From Thermotoga maritima MSB8 (GTDB lineage: Bacteria > Thermotogota > Thermotogae > Thermotogales > Thermotogaceae), in NCBI RefSeq assembly GCF_000008545.1, contig NC_000853.1:1626465-1690464 (forward strand): a stretch of DNA of 64,000 nucleotides, read 5' to 3'. Positions 10,637-19,984 of the stretch are shown here, piece after piece. The notes below the pieces were generated by a model. It worked only from the letters and a program-made list of their open reading frames with translations. It searched no databases and was not told the DNA's origin. Numbering within the stretch: the first letter of the stretch is position 1; every line of letters starts with the position of its first letter. The translations under genes and the position numbers were made by a program.

Positions 10637-11905
10637 TCAGTAGAGCACGAAAGAGAGTATCAGAGGTTCTTTTCCTATCTCAACAGTCGCGCGGGAATTT
10701 TTCACAGGAACTCGAACGATCTCATCGTTGAACACGTTCTTCGAATGTATACACGCGCTTTCCCAGATACCGGAGAAGTCGAGAGTTACTTTTGTGTTTT
10801 CAAGAAGGGGATTCAGCATACAGAGGATGTATCTGTTTTCGTATCTCCAGAGATAAGATATCACCTTCTCTGGTTGATCGTTTTTCACAAAAAGCATCTC
10901 TCCTTCACTGAAAACACTTGTTCCGTATCTGTAGTGTGCGAGTTTTCTGTGAAGAATCGAGATTCTGTTCTCTTCCATGGGAAACGGTAACGTGTACTCG
11001 TTGAATATGTCCACGTCTTCTTTGAGACCGTACTCCTGTCCGTTGTGAACGAGCGGAACTCCCTTGAAGGTGAAAAGAAACGCTATCCAGTGGACCAGCG
11101 AATCCTCTTCGATGAACTTTGCAATTCTCGGCTGGTCGTGGTTTTCCAGAAACCTCATCTTTATGTAACCTCTGGGATACATGTGATCCTGCATCCTCAA
11201 GAAATCCACATACTCCCTCAAACTGCCTCTTCCTTCTATGAAATCCCTGAACTTGTAGTAGCCATCGTAGTCGTAAGTGATATCGAACGCCTGGTACATA
11301 TAGGGATCGTGTGTTTCAGAAAGCCAGATGAGTCTCTTCACAGGATCGAGTTCTTTCCTTGCCTGCAGCCAGAAGTCCAGTGGGACAAGTCCTGCTACAT
11401 CGCATCTGAATCCATCGACGTCGAATTCTTCGACCCAGTACTTCATCATGTTGATCATGTACTTTCTCAGCTCTCCATTCGAATAATCGAAATCGACTAT
11501 ATCTGTCCAGTCCGGAACCTTCCTTGTGGGATTTCCCTTTTCATCCCTGAGGAACCACTCGGGGTGTTCCCTGACTAAGACGTTGTCAGCTGCCGCGTGG
11601 TTCAGGACCATGTCCATCAAAACGTACATGTTCAACTCGTGAGCTCTCTTCACGAATCTCTTGAAGTCATCTTTTGTTCCTATGAGGGGATCTATCTCGT
11701 AGTAATCGCGTATGGCGTATGGAGATCCTAGAGTGCCCTTTCTTCCTTCTATCCCGGTAGGATGAATGGGCATCAACCACACTGTGTTGATGCCCATTCC
11801 TTTTAGTCTTTCAAGATCTTTTATGAGAGAATCGAATTTCTTTCCTTTTTCTCCTGGATAAGCGCGTGCAAAGGCTTCGTATATTATCAGCCTTTTGAAG
11901 TTCAT
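10637..11905 (-). CDS. GH13 alpha-amylase family enzyme, cytoplasmic
   Basis: 422-residue glycoside hydrolase with the four GH13 regions: DMVLNH, the nucleophile Asp169 in GFRCDVAG, the acid/base Glu197 in LIWLSETHD, and Asp257 in FLENHDQPR. It resembles the cytoplasmic T. maritima amylase often called AmyB. With no signal peptide, it should act on imported maltodextrins. Its start lies just after the EF-G-like gene, and nothing else in the operon concerns starch. Confidence 0.9.
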   Translation of the reverse strand: MNFKRLIIYEAFARAYPGEKGKKFDSLIKDLERLKGMGINTVWLMPIHPTGIEGRKGTLGSPYAIRDYYEIDPLIGTKDDFKRFVKRAHELNMYVLMDMVLNHAAADNVLVREHPEWFLRDEKGNPTRKVPDWTDIVDFDYSNGELRKYMINMMKYWVEEFDVDGFRCDVAGLVPLDFWLQARKELDPVKRLIWLSETHDPYMYQAFDITYDYDGYYKFRDFIEGRGSLREYVDFLRMQDHMYPRGYIKMRFLENHDQPRIAKFIEEDSLVHWIAFLFTFKGVPLVHNGQEYGLKEDVDIFNEYTLPFPMEENRISILHRKLAHYRYGTSVFSEGEMLFVKNDQPEKVISYLWRYENRYILCMLNPLLENTKVTLDFSGIWESACIHSKNVFNDEIVRVPVKNSRATVEIGKEPLILSFVLY

Positions 11906-11906
11906 C

Positions 11907-13958
11907 TCACTTCTCCTGTTCCTGCATCTCTCTTCTTCTCTCTTCGATGATCTTCTCCTGTATGTTCGGAGGCACTATTTCGTACCTCTGGAACCTCATC
12001 GTGAAGTATCCTCTACCGCTTGTGATGGAAGAAAGTTTGCTGGAAAAGTCGAGCATCTCAGCGAGTGGAACCTCTGCCTTCACCTTTACCATGCCTTTTC
12101 CAGACGGCTCCATTCCAAGGGGTCTTCCCCTTCTACTGGAGATCTCTCCCATCACGTCTCCTGCGTTCTCTTCTGGGACAAAGACCTCAACTTCCATTAT
12201 GGGTTCCAGGATGACGGGTTTTGCCGCTTCCATTCCTTTTTTGAAGGCCTGAATAGCGGCTATCTGGAACGAAATATCCGAAGAGTCCACTTCATGGTAA
12301 GAACCATCAAAGAGTATGACTCTGACATCCGTCACAGGGTATCCCGCCAGAACGCCCTTCTTCATGGCTTCCCTGATACCCTTATCGACAGATGGTATGA
12401 AGTTCCTCGGGATCACTCCACCAACGATCTTGTCAACGAATTCGTACCCTTGTCCCCTTGGAAGAGGCTCCAGCTGTATCTTCACGTGACCGTACTGACC
12501 GTGTCCACCCGTCTGTTTCTTGTGCTTGTGTTCGGCGACAGCGGTTGTCGTGATCGTCTCTCTGTAGGCGATCTTCGGCTTTCCAACTTCCACATCGACA
12601 CCGAAGATCTTCTTCAATCTCTCTATCATGACGTCGAGGTGCATCGCACCAAGACCAGAAACGACGGTTTCTCCTGTTTCAGGATCGTATTCCCACACGA
12701 ACGTTGGGTCGGAGTCCGAAAGCCTTGAAAGTCCACTGCTGATCTTGTCGATATCGGACTTCGATTTTGGATGAACTGATCTGGAGAACATGGGTTCCGG
12801 GAAGGCAGGAGGCACTATTTTCACCCTTCTGTCTCTGTGTGCGAGTGTTTCTCCAACGGCACCCTCCTTGAGTTTCAGAAGAACAACGATCTCACCGGGA
12901 CCAGCGGATTCAACTTCCTTCTGCTGTTTGAGGATAGGAACATAAACGTGTCCAACCTTCTCTGTAACATCTTTCTGGACGTTCACGACGGTATCACCGG
13001 GCCTGAGAACACCAGCTATAACCTTGGCGAAAGTGATTCTTCCAACGAACTGGTCAACCACGGATTTGAAAATGTAGGCGCAGAACGGTTCTTCTTCAGA
13101 AAATTTCACTTCTATCTCCGTTCCATCTTCCAGGAGTGCCTTGTACGAAGGAGCTTCCTCGGGAGAAACGCCTATGTCTCCCAGATAATCGAGAAGAAGA
13201 TCCAATCCTATTCCTTTCAACGCGGATCCCGAAAGTACAGGCACGATTTCTCCCTTTTTGTAACCTTCTTTGAGTACTCTCATGAGTTCGTCGTATCCGA
13301 TATCTTCGCCGTCGAGATACCTCATCATCAATTCTTCATCTTGTTCCACGATATCTTCGAGAATTTCTGATCTCATATCGTTGAAGCTCTCTGGCATGTC
13401 TTCTTCTTGAACTTTATCTCCATCGTACCTGTAGGCCTTTTTCTTCAGAAGATCCACGACACCCTCGAAGTTTTCAGCCGCACCGATTGGAACAACTACC
13501 GGGACGATCTTTCTGGAGAACCTCTCTTTCAGTTCTGCCACCACATTCTCAAAATTGGCTCTCTCTTTATCCATCTGGTTGACGAAAACTATGATGGGTT
13601 TTTTCATCTCATCCGCCATGTTCCATGTTCTTTCGGTCTGTATCTCCACACCGGCAACGGCGTTCACCACGGAGATGATGTTTTCAGAAACGAAAATCCC
13701 GTTTATAACCTCCGATATGAAATCCGAGAATCCAGGGGTATCTATCAAATACACCTTTTTGCCTTTCCATTCAAGGGACGCCACGTGTGAGGAGAAACTG
13801 GCTCCTTTCTCCTCTTCTACAGGATCGTAATCCACGTACTTTGTATCTGCTTTGTCGATCAGACCTGATTTGTAAAGAATCTGTGCGAGAAGAAGAGATT
13901 TACCCGATCCGTTGTGCCCTATCAAAGCGGCCGAACGCACATTCTGAAGTCCTCCCAT
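11907..13958 (-). CDS. Elongation factor G-like GTPase (FusA paralogue) lacking the catalytic histidine
   Basis: 683-residue translational GTPase with all five EF-G domains. The P-loop reads GHNGSGKS (about 14-21) instead of GHVDAGKT. Switch II reads DTPGFSDF (about 73-80), so the catalytic His of canonical DTPGHVDF is Phe. The base-specificity motif is NQMD rather than NKMD. This fits the EF-G-like group lacking normal hydrolytic activity, perhaps a recycling or stress factor rather than the main translocase. The ATG at 13958 overlaps the previous stop; GGAGGTG precedes it. Confidence 0.88.
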   Translation of the reverse strand: MGGLQNVRSAALIGHNGSGKSLLLAQILYKSGLIDKADTKYVDYDPVEEEKGASFSSHVASLEWKGKKVYLIDTPGFSDFISEVINGIFVSENIISVVNAVAGVEIQTERTWNMADEMKKPIIVFVNQMDKERANFENVVAELKERFSRKIVPVVVPIGAAENFEGVVDLLKKKAYRYDGDKVQEEDMPESFNDMRSEILEDIVEQDEELMMRYLDGEDIGYDELMRVLKEGYKKGEIVPVLSGSALKGIGLDLLLDYLGDIGVSPEEAPSYKALLEDGTEIEVKFSEEEPFCAYIFKSVVDQFVGRITFAKVIAGVLRPGDTVVNVQKDVTEKVGHVYVPILKQQKEVESAGPGEIVVLLKLKEGAVGETLAHRDRRVKIVPPAFPEPMFSRSVHPKSKSDIDKISSGLSRLSDSDPTFVWEYDPETGETVVSGLGAMHLDVMIERLKKIFGVDVEVGKPKIAYRETITTTAVAEHKHKKQTGGHGQYGHVKIQLEPLPRGQGYEFVDKIVGGVIPRNFIPSVDKGIREAMKKGVLAGYPVTDVRVILFDGSYHEVDSSDISFQIAAIQAFKKGMEAAKPVILEPIMEVEVFVPEENAGDVMGEISSRRGRPLGMEPSGKGMVKVKAEVPLAEMLDFSSKLSSITSGRGYFTMRFQRYEIVPPNIQEKIIEERRREMQEQEK

Positions 13959-15619
13959 CACTTACCCACCTCCGTCTTCTTTTTCTCCCAGACTACGATT
14001 CCCACAGGTATCGCGGCTGTGCTGTTCTCCGTCCTGCCGAAGAGACTGCCAGCCACTGCCATTACAGAGGAGCTTCCCCCATCTACACACATGGCGTCTT
14101 CGAACCCCCTGGAAACAAGAAAGTCCACGAGTTCATCGTAAGTCAATCCCCTCGTTATATGATTATAACCTTCGAAGACGAGAAACCAAAGCTTTCCATC
14201 TTTTGTGGCAATAACCGTCCTTGGAGCCTTCGCGTACGCTATTCCACCACCGTACCTTGCCTTCTCTTCCCAGGCATCTGGGATCGGAGCACCGTTCTGG
14301 ATGAGAAGAGGACCCCCTTCAACTGCCTGCTTTATGCGCAGCGGAATGTTTGGCTGAAGAGATATATACACTTCGTCTCCTTCTTTGAGATCAGAGAGGT
14401 ATTCTTCGTACTTCTTGCTGATAGAAACAACATACTCAGAATCTTCCGCGTGGCTTTTGTATCCAATTTGCGATACTTTGCTGTCTTTCACCACGAAGTA
14501 GATTTTGTCGTCTTTCTTCGGTATCTCTTTGGAGAATTCCTTTGTGTAAACGAGGACTTCACCTTCTCCGAGGGTGTTTATTCCCTTCACGAGAAAGAGG
14601 ACATCCTTCACCATGAGTGTGACATCCACTATAACCCTTCCTATGAACACCTCGTTGTCCTCGGTGATGGCAAAAACCGGTCTTCCGCTGAACATGGCAG
14701 AATACGGTTTCCCATCTATCACAACAAGACCGATGGGGAACTTTGTGACCGGGTCGAAGTAGTTGCCGTTTATCCCGGCGATGCCTCCCACTCTTTTCAC
14801 CATTTCGTCGAGCCGCTCGATGGTCCCAAAACCGTTTTCCGACACAACCGGTTTTATCGTTACCTTCTCTGGATCCATTATGAGATAATTGACAACCGTC
14901 TTCTCACCCTCGTCGAATTCTTCGATTTTCCTTTCGAAGACTACTCCATCTGCGACCTCCAGCCTTCCAAAGAAACCTTCGACGAGGAGAAACCGGAAAA
15001 GCAGTTTCCCATCACCAATGGAGTACTCCACGTCTGGATAAAAGTTTCCCACATCTACAATAAACGAAAGACCATTTTTCTCAAGTTCAACCTTTATGTC
15101 TTCAGAAACATTTGGAAGACTCACCACAACAGGAGACAGATTTATTCTGACTCTTCCCATGCTTTTTTCCACACTCACCATATCAGGAACGATCGTTCCC
15201 GTGTATGTTATCGTAACTCCATTTTTTTCCTTCGCCGCTGAAAGCACGATCGGAAGGGAATCGTAGATCAGAACCTTCTCACCTTTCGTGTACATTTGAT
15301 AGCCTTCCATCACCTTTTTTAAGGCATCGATAGGCACGAAAAGAAGGCCATCTACGAAGAGCGGAGGGGAGAGTTTTTCCACAAAATCAAAAATCGTCTC
15401 ATGCTCTTTTATGAAGAGCACGTGGTTGTCGTAGACGATGTAGTGGTAGCCGTTCGAATGTATGTAACCAACTCCGGCAGGTGCGAGATCCTCAGCGCAC
15501 ACATAATAAATCCCTTCACTGAAGACGGTTCTCAACGGAAAAGCCTTTCCACCACTGATCAGGTAGGAACCAAAAACGACACTTGCGAAGATCAAAAGAA
15601 CCAGAATTATTTGCTTCAT
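13958..15619 (-). CDS. Secreted phosphodiester glycosidase (NAGPA) family protein
   Basis: 553 residues. An N-terminal signal peptide (hydrophobic 4-17) is followed by a copper-amine-oxidase-like N domain (about 20-120) typical of thermophile surface proteins. The C-terminal half is a phosphodiester glycosidase domain, with AGINGNYFD and the C-terminal CVDGGSSSVMAVAG motif. Relatives remove sugar phosphodiester caps, for example on teichoic-acid or exopolysaccharide chains, so a role in the periplasm or toga is likely. It overlaps pdp and the EF-G-like gene by a few bases. Confidence 0.85.
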   Translation of the reverse strand: MKQIILVLLIFASVVFGSYLISGGKAFPLRTVFSEGIYYVCAEDLAPAGVGYIHSNGYHYIVYDNHVLFIKEHETIFDFVEKLSPPLFVDGLLFVPIDALKKVMEGYQMYTKGEKVLIYDSLPIVLSAAKEKNGVTITYTGTIVPDMVSVEKSMGRVRINLSPVVVSLPNVSEDIKVELEKNGLSFIVDVGNFYPDVEYSIGDGKLLFRFLLVEGFFGRLEVADGVVFERKIEEFDEGEKTVVNYLIMDPEKVTIKPVVSENGFGTIERLDEMVKRVGGIAGINGNYFDPVTKFPIGLVVIDGKPYSAMFSGRPVFAITEDNEVFIGRVIVDVTLMVKDVLFLVKGINTLGEGEVLVYTKEFSKEIPKKDDKIYFVVKDSKVSQIGYKSHAEDSEYVVSISKKYEEYLSDLKEGDEVYISLQPNIPLRIKQAVEGGPLLIQNGAPIPDAWEEKARYGGGIAYAKAPRTVIATKDGKLWFLVFEGYNHITRGLTYDELVDFLVSRGFEDAMCVDGGSSSVMAVAGSLFGRTENSTAAIPVGIVVWEKKKTEVGK

Positions 15620-16920
15620 TTGATCACCTCTTCAACAACTCTGGGTGGTTCTGAAGGAGAGTCAGAGATCACATACGCTTCTTTCAGAAGTTTCAGAGCG
15701 CTTTCAACATCACTCCTGTCTGACACGAAGAGTCTCGCTATCGCCTCTCCCTTTTTCACAGAGTCGCCGAGCTTTTTCTCAACGATGATTCCAACGCTGT
15801 GATCGATTCGATCTTCTTTCTTTTTCCTTCCCGCTCCAAGCATCATCGATGCAATACCCACTTTCTCCGCGTCTATCTTTGAAACAAAGCCCTCTCTCGC
15901 TGCAGAGAATTCCACCACCTGTTCTGCGACCGGGAGCACTCTCCACGGGTCATCCACCACTCTTTCGTTTCCTCCCTGAGCCTTGACGAGAAGCCGAAAC
16001 TTATCCAGAGCCTCTCCTGTTTCGAGCTTTTCCTGCAAGATCTTCTTTCCTTCTTCAAAATCCGCCACTCCGGCAAGTTCCAGCATGAGAGCTCCCAGAG
16101 TAAGCGACAGTTCCTTCAAATCCTCAGGACCGTTTCCTTTCAGAGTTTCTATCGCTTCTATCACTTCCAAGGAATTTCCAACGGCTTTTCCGAGGGGTTG
16201 ATCCATATTCGAGAGAACGGCGACCGCTTTTTTTCCATGCTGCTGGGCTATTCTGAGCATGAGAAAGGCGAGTTTTTTCGCGTCTTCGAATCCCTTCATG
16301 AAAGCACCTGTTCCGAATTTCACATCCAAAACGAAGGCATCGCTCCCACCGGCGAGTTTTTTGCTCATGATACTGGAAGCGATCAGAGAAATCTCGTCAA
16401 CGGTTGCCGTTGCGTCGCGGAGTGCGTATATCTTCTTATCGGCGGGAACAAGATTCCCCGTCTGTCCTACAATCGCTATTCCATATTTTTTGACGTTTTT
16501 GATGAATTCTTCAAGGGAAAGTTCCGTCCGAAACCCAGGAATCGACTCCAATTTGTCGATGGTTCCTCCTGTGTGACCAAGGGCCCTTCCAGACATCTTG
16601 GCAACAGGTACCCCAGCAGAAGCCACAAGAGGTGCGACGACCAGGGTTGTTTTGTCACCGACTCCCCCCGTCGAGTGCTTGTCCACCTTCGTTCCCGGTA
16701 TTTCCGATAGGTCGAGTACCTCTCCCGATCTCATCATCGTCTCCGTGAAGTAGTAAGTTTCCTCCTCGTCGAGATGGCGGAAGTAAACGGCCATCAAAAA
16801 AGCTGCCATCTGGTAGTCTGGAATCTCACCTTTCACGTATCCACCAACCATGAACTCTATTTCTTCTCTTGAAAGCTTCTCCCCGTTTCTCTTCTTGAGT
16901 ATCACATCGTAAGCTCTCAC
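15616..16920 (-). CDS. pdp: pyrimidine-nucleoside phosphorylase
   Basis: Phosphorolysis of uridine or thymidine in nucleoside salvage. 434 residues, the usual family length, with the signature KHSTGGVGDKTTL, phosphate/substrate residues in SGRALGHTGGT, and a C-terminal swivelling domain. The start at GTG 16920 follows AGAAGGTGA at a good distance and gives the family N-terminus RAYDVILKKRNG. GTG 16929 is also in frame. It begins inside the hpkA stop region and is translationally coupled. Confidence 0.93.
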   Translation of the reverse strand: MRAYDVILKKRNGEKLSREEIEFMVGGYVKGEIPDYQMAAFLMAVYFRHLDEEETYYFTETMMRSGEVLDLSEIPGTKVDKHSTGGVGDKTTLVVAPLVASAGVPVAKMSGRALGHTGGTIDKLESIPGFRTELSLEEFIKNVKKYGIAIVGQTGNLVPADKKIYALRDATATVDEISLIASSIMSKKLAGGSDAFVLDVKFGTGAFMKGFEDAKKLAFLMLRIAQQHGKKAVAVLSNMDQPLGKAVGNSLEVIEAIETLKGNGPEDLKELSLTLGALMLELAGVADFEEGKKILQEKLETGEALDKFRLLVKAQGGNERVVDDPWRVLPVAEQVVEFSAAREGFVSKIDAEKVGIASMMLGAGRKKKEDRIDHSVGIIVEKKLGDSVKKGEAIARLFVSDRSDVESALKLLKEAYVISDSPSEPPRVVEEVIK

Positions 16921-16925
16921 TTTAT

Positions 16926-18164
16926 TCACCTTCTTTTCGGCAGGAGCACCCTCATCAGCGTTCCCTGGTTGATCTCACTCTCAACCTCTATCTTTCCTCC
17001 GTGTTTGTCAACGATCGTTTTCACTATCGTGAGACCCAATCCCGTTCCGCCCATCTTTCTGGAACGCGCTTTATCCACCCTGTAGAACTTCTCGAAGATT
17101 CTGCTCTGGGCTTCCTTGGGTATTCCAGGTCCCGTGTCTTCTACCTCAACAACCACCCAGTCCGGTGTATCGTAGGCCCTCACCCAGACCTTCTTTTCTC
17201 CTTTTTCCTTCAAAGATGTGTATTTGACAGCGTTGTCCACAAGATTCAGGAGCATCTGGATCAGCCTTTCTTTGTTTCCCCTGACCACAACATCCTCACA
17301 TTCAACGATGAGATCCACTTCGTTCTCCTCGGCTATCGGTTGTATGATTCTGTAAACGTATTCTATCACTTCACACAGATCCACATCTTTCATTTCAAAA
17401 TTGGCTTCGCTTTCTTCTATTTTCTCAAGATCGAGAAGATCGTTGATGAGGCGTGTCATTCGAGCGGATTCTTCCTCTATGATCTTCAAAAACCTTTTAA
17501 CCAGTTCCTTGTTCTCCAGATCATCTTCGAGGAGCGTTTCCGCATAACCGTGGATGGAGGTGAGGGGAGTTCTGAGTTCGTGTGAAACTGTGGCTATGAA
17601 TTCTCTTCTCATCTCGTCGAGCTTTCTTTCCTTGGTCACGTCATGGAAGAGAATGACAAAGATTTTGTCGCCGCTTTTCAGCTCGACGGGTATCACCTTC
17701 ACGTGGAAGTATTTCTTCTCGTTACCAACATAGGTAACGAGAGTTCCTTCCTGCGGTTCTTCGCTTTTGATTGTTTCTTCCACCATCTCGTTTATATAGT
17801 AATCTTCGAATATTTCATAATAAGGTCTTCCTTCGGGGTTGATTCTGCCTTGCACGAGTTCACGGGCAATTTCGTTCAAAAATGTGATCTTTCCCTCTCG
17901 ATCCAGAATGAATATGGGTTCGCTGAGGCTGTTCAAAATCGTGAGAAAGTTATCTCTGCTCACTTCGACACGTGAAATTGTTTCTTTCAGATTGTCCACG
18001 TACTTTTTCAGTCTCTCGAAAAGATAAAGTGGGGGAACACCCTTTTCCCCCAGCATATCTGACAGCTTTTCGATGAGAATTTTGTACTCGGAGAGACGCT
18101 TCTTGAACACCAGAAAGAGCAGGACGAATAGAACGGCTACTATGACGAACAGGAACACACTCAT
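16926..18164 (-). CDS. hpkA: Sensor histidine kinase (HpkA-like)
   Basis: 412-residue PhoR-type kinase: one N-terminal membrane helix (residues 4-20), a coiled coil (about 22-75), a PAS domain (about 75-180), HisKA with phospho-acceptor His195 in SHELRTP, then HATPase_c with N, G1 (DTGPGIP) and G2 (GGTGLGL) boxes. It matches the 412-residue HpkA described from T. maritima, partner of DrrA. With almost no periplasmic part, it probably senses a cytoplasmic or membrane signal through PAS. Three bases separate it from drrA. Confidence 0.93.
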   Translation of the reverse strand: MSVFLFVIVAVLFVLLFLVFKKRLSEYKILIEKLSDMLGEKGVPPLYLFERLKKYVDNLKETISRVEVSRDNFLTILNSLSEPIFILDREGKITFLNEIARELVQGRINPEGRPYYEIFEDYYINEMVEETIKSEEPQEGTLVTYVGNEKKYFHVKVIPVELKSGDKIFVILFHDVTKERKLDEMRREFIATVSHELRTPLTSIHGYAETLLEDDLENKELVKRFLKIIEEESARMTRLINDLLDLEKIEESEANFEMKDVDLCEVIEYVYRIIQPIAEENEVDLIVECEDVVVRGNKERLIQMLLNLVDNAVKYTSLKEKGEKKVWVRAYDTPDWVVVEVEDTGPGIPKEAQSRIFEKFYRVDKARSRKMGGTGLGLTIVKTIVDKHGGKIEVESEINQGTLMRVLLPKRR

Positions 18165-18167
18165 AGA

Positions 18168-18887
18168 TCAGTCTTCCTTTCCGGGGTCTCTGAATTTGTA
18201 TCCCTTTCCTCTCACAGTGATTATGTATTTCGGATTCGAAGGATCTTCTTCTATCTTCGTTCTCAGCCTTCTTATGTGAACATCTACAGTTCTCGTATCT
18301 CCGTAGTAATCGTATCCCCAGAGTTTGTCCAGAAGAACATCCCTGCTGAAAACTTTTCCTTCGTTTTCCGCGAGGAATCGGAGCAGTTCAAATTCGAGAG
18401 GAGTGAGGTTCACTTTTTTCCCTCTCACTTTCACTTCGTACTTTTCCACATCGATTTCAAGATCCTTGGCTATGATCTTCTTAGGCCTTTCTTCCTTGCT
18501 CTGAGTAGCGGTGGAAAGCCTTCTGAATATAGCCTTCACCCTCGCAAGAAGCTCTCTCACGCTGAACGGCTTGGTGATGTAGTCGTCCGCACCGAGCTCC
18601 AGCCCAAGCACCTTGTCGAATTCTTCTCCCTTTGCGCTCAGGAAGATCACGGGGGTGTTCTTGTATTTCTCCATGGATCTGATCTTCCTGACCAGCTCGA
18701 AGCCGTCGATTCCAGGAAGCATGATATCCACTATGAACATGTCCACGTCTTCGTCGTTGGCAATTTTGAGTGCTTCCTCTCCATCATAAGCCTTGAGCAC
18801 CTCGTATCCTTCCTTGGAAAGGTTATATCCTACCAGCTCAAGAATTGCCGGGTCGTCGTCAACCACCAGAATCTTCTTTTTCGCCAT
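18168..18887 (-). CDS. drrA: OmpR/PhoB-type response regulator (DrrA-like)
   Basis: 239 residues: receiver domain (1-120) with acidic pocket Asp10-12, phospho-acceptor Asp54 in FIVDIMLPG and Lys in ITKPF, then a winged-helix DNA-binding domain (about 140-235) with VDVHIRRLRTKI. The start at ATG 18887 (CGGGGGATCG upstream) gives the known DrrA length; an in-frame start at 18911 would add eight residues. It heads the roughly 10-kb minus-strand operon and may regulate it. Confidence 0.94.
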   Translation of the reverse strand: MAKKKILVVDDDPAILELVGYNLSKEGYEVLKAYDGEEALKIANDEDVDMFIVDIMLPGIDGFELVRKIRSMEKYKNTPVIFLSAKGEEFDKVLGLELGADDYITKPFSVRELLARVKAIFRRLSTATQSKEERPKKIIAKDLEIDVEKYEVKVRGKKVNLTPLEFELLRFLAENEGKVFSRDVLLDKLWGYDYYGDTRTVDVHIRRLRTKIEEDPSNPKYIITVRGKGYKFRDPGKED

Positions 18888-18947
18888 CTTCGATCCCCCG
18901 AGGGGGTACACCTCCTTTCAGATCTGGTTTCTATACTATTTTAACAT

Positions 18948-19616
18948 TTACGAACTAGTTTTTTGATAGGATCTTTTCCTGAAAGTGAACCATGCAGAAA
19001 GAAACAGAAAGAGCAGAAAAAGAGACACGTAGAAGAAGATCATCATCTTGTTCGCAAAGAGAGATTCCGGTTTAAACTCCACACCAAAGAGTCCGGAAAG
19101 GTAGAACAAAACCAGCACTGAAAAAATCGCAGCACCCACCACAACTGAGAGGATTCTCGCAAATTCTTTTTCCTTGCGGTAAGCAGTCAATCCAGCTAAA
19201 AGTCCAATGAAAACGGAAAGTCCAAACGTTATCCAGTTCATGTACTGAACACTTTGAAGGTTAAAAGAACTCACCAGAAAGTTTATAACGTAGTAAGCGA
19301 CGAAGGTCACGGTGACGAGAGCAGCGAGGAACACCAGGTATCTGTACAGAACGTAAAGCACAACTGCGGTTAAAACACCTGTTGCCACCAGTACAACAAC
19401 CTTCACATTCTCATTCGTGAGATAGGATTTGAGAAATTCGATATTCGAAAGAAGAGGAAACACGAAGTTGATACCGATTACAAAACCGATCACCGCAAAA
19501 GCTATGTGTTCAACATACCTGGCAGCGAACATGAGAAAAAGAGCGGCGGGTAGAGAAAAATACCAGTTTTTAATAATCAACCTGAAGAAATCCCCTATCA
19601 ACCCCTCCACGCACAA
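18948..19616 (-). CDS. Polytopic membrane protein of unknown function
   Basis: 222 residues with about seven hydrophobic helices (starting near residues 18, 37, 72, 93, 128, 156 and 190) and a basic C-terminal tail, resembling multi-pass DUF4203-type proteins. No transporter motif is recognised. GTG 19616 is preceded by GGGAGG; TTG 19601 is possible. It follows the rpsT terminator and ends about 60 bases before drrA, so it may be in its own transcript. Confidence 0.7.
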   Translation of the reverse strand: MCVEGLIGDFFRLIIKNWYFSLPAALFLMFAARYVEHIAFAVIGFVIGINFVFPLLSNIEFLKSYLTNENVKVVVLVATGVLTAVVLYVLYRYLVFLAALVTVTFVAYYVINFLVSSFNLQSVQYMNWITFGLSVFIGLLAGLTAYRKEKEFARILSVVVGAAIFSVLVLFYLSGLFGVEFKPESLFANKMMIFFYVSLFLLFLFLSAWFTFRKRSYQKTSS

Positions 19617-19630
19617 TCCCTCCCTTTAAA

Positions 19631-19656
19631 ATCAGAAATGCCCCGCAAGGGGGCCA
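19631..19656 (-). terminator. Rho-independent terminator after rpsT
   Basis: On the minus strand a GC-rich hairpin (GCCCC/GGGGC stem, 19640-19654) is followed by TTTCTGATTTT. It lies 25-50 bases after the rpsT stop and just before the membrane-protein gene. Confidence 0.7.
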
Positions 19657-19678
19657 GCTTTCAAAAACAGCAAGAAAT

Positions 19679-19969
19679 TCACTCCTGAGTTGTTTCGAGA
19701 GTTCTCAGGTATTCGTTCACCTTCTCGAAAAGTCTCGCTTTTCTTCTCGCACCCTGATTCTTGTGGATGACTCCCTTGGAAACGGCTTTGTCTATGGCAG
19801 CCTGCGCTTTCCTGGTGAGTTCAAGAACGACTTCTTTCGGTTCTTTGTTCTCGATAGCTTTGAGAACCTCTTTTATTCTGTTCTTGAAGAAAGTCTTGTA
19901 AGCCTTGTTTCTGAGTCTTCTCTTTTCAGAAACTCTGACCCTTTTCTTTGCAGATTTGATATTCGGCAC
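19679..19969 (-). CDS. rpsT: 30S ribosomal protein S20
   Basis: 96-residue bS20, a basic three-helix 16S rRNA-binding protein, with the family start [11 protein letters not shown] and ARRKARL near the C-terminus. It is transcribed after metK with a 15-bp gap and followed by a terminator. The frame start at 19969 has AGGGAGGGA upstream. Confidence 0.96.
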
Positions 19970-19984
19970 TACTTGATCCCTCCC

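Noticed and set aside
13787-15241. 484-residue open frame on the plus strand
   Set aside because: It runs antisense to the phosphodiester glycosidase gene; the translation is rich in His, Phe, Arg and Ser, without a family motif, typical of a mirror frame of a Thermotoga gene.
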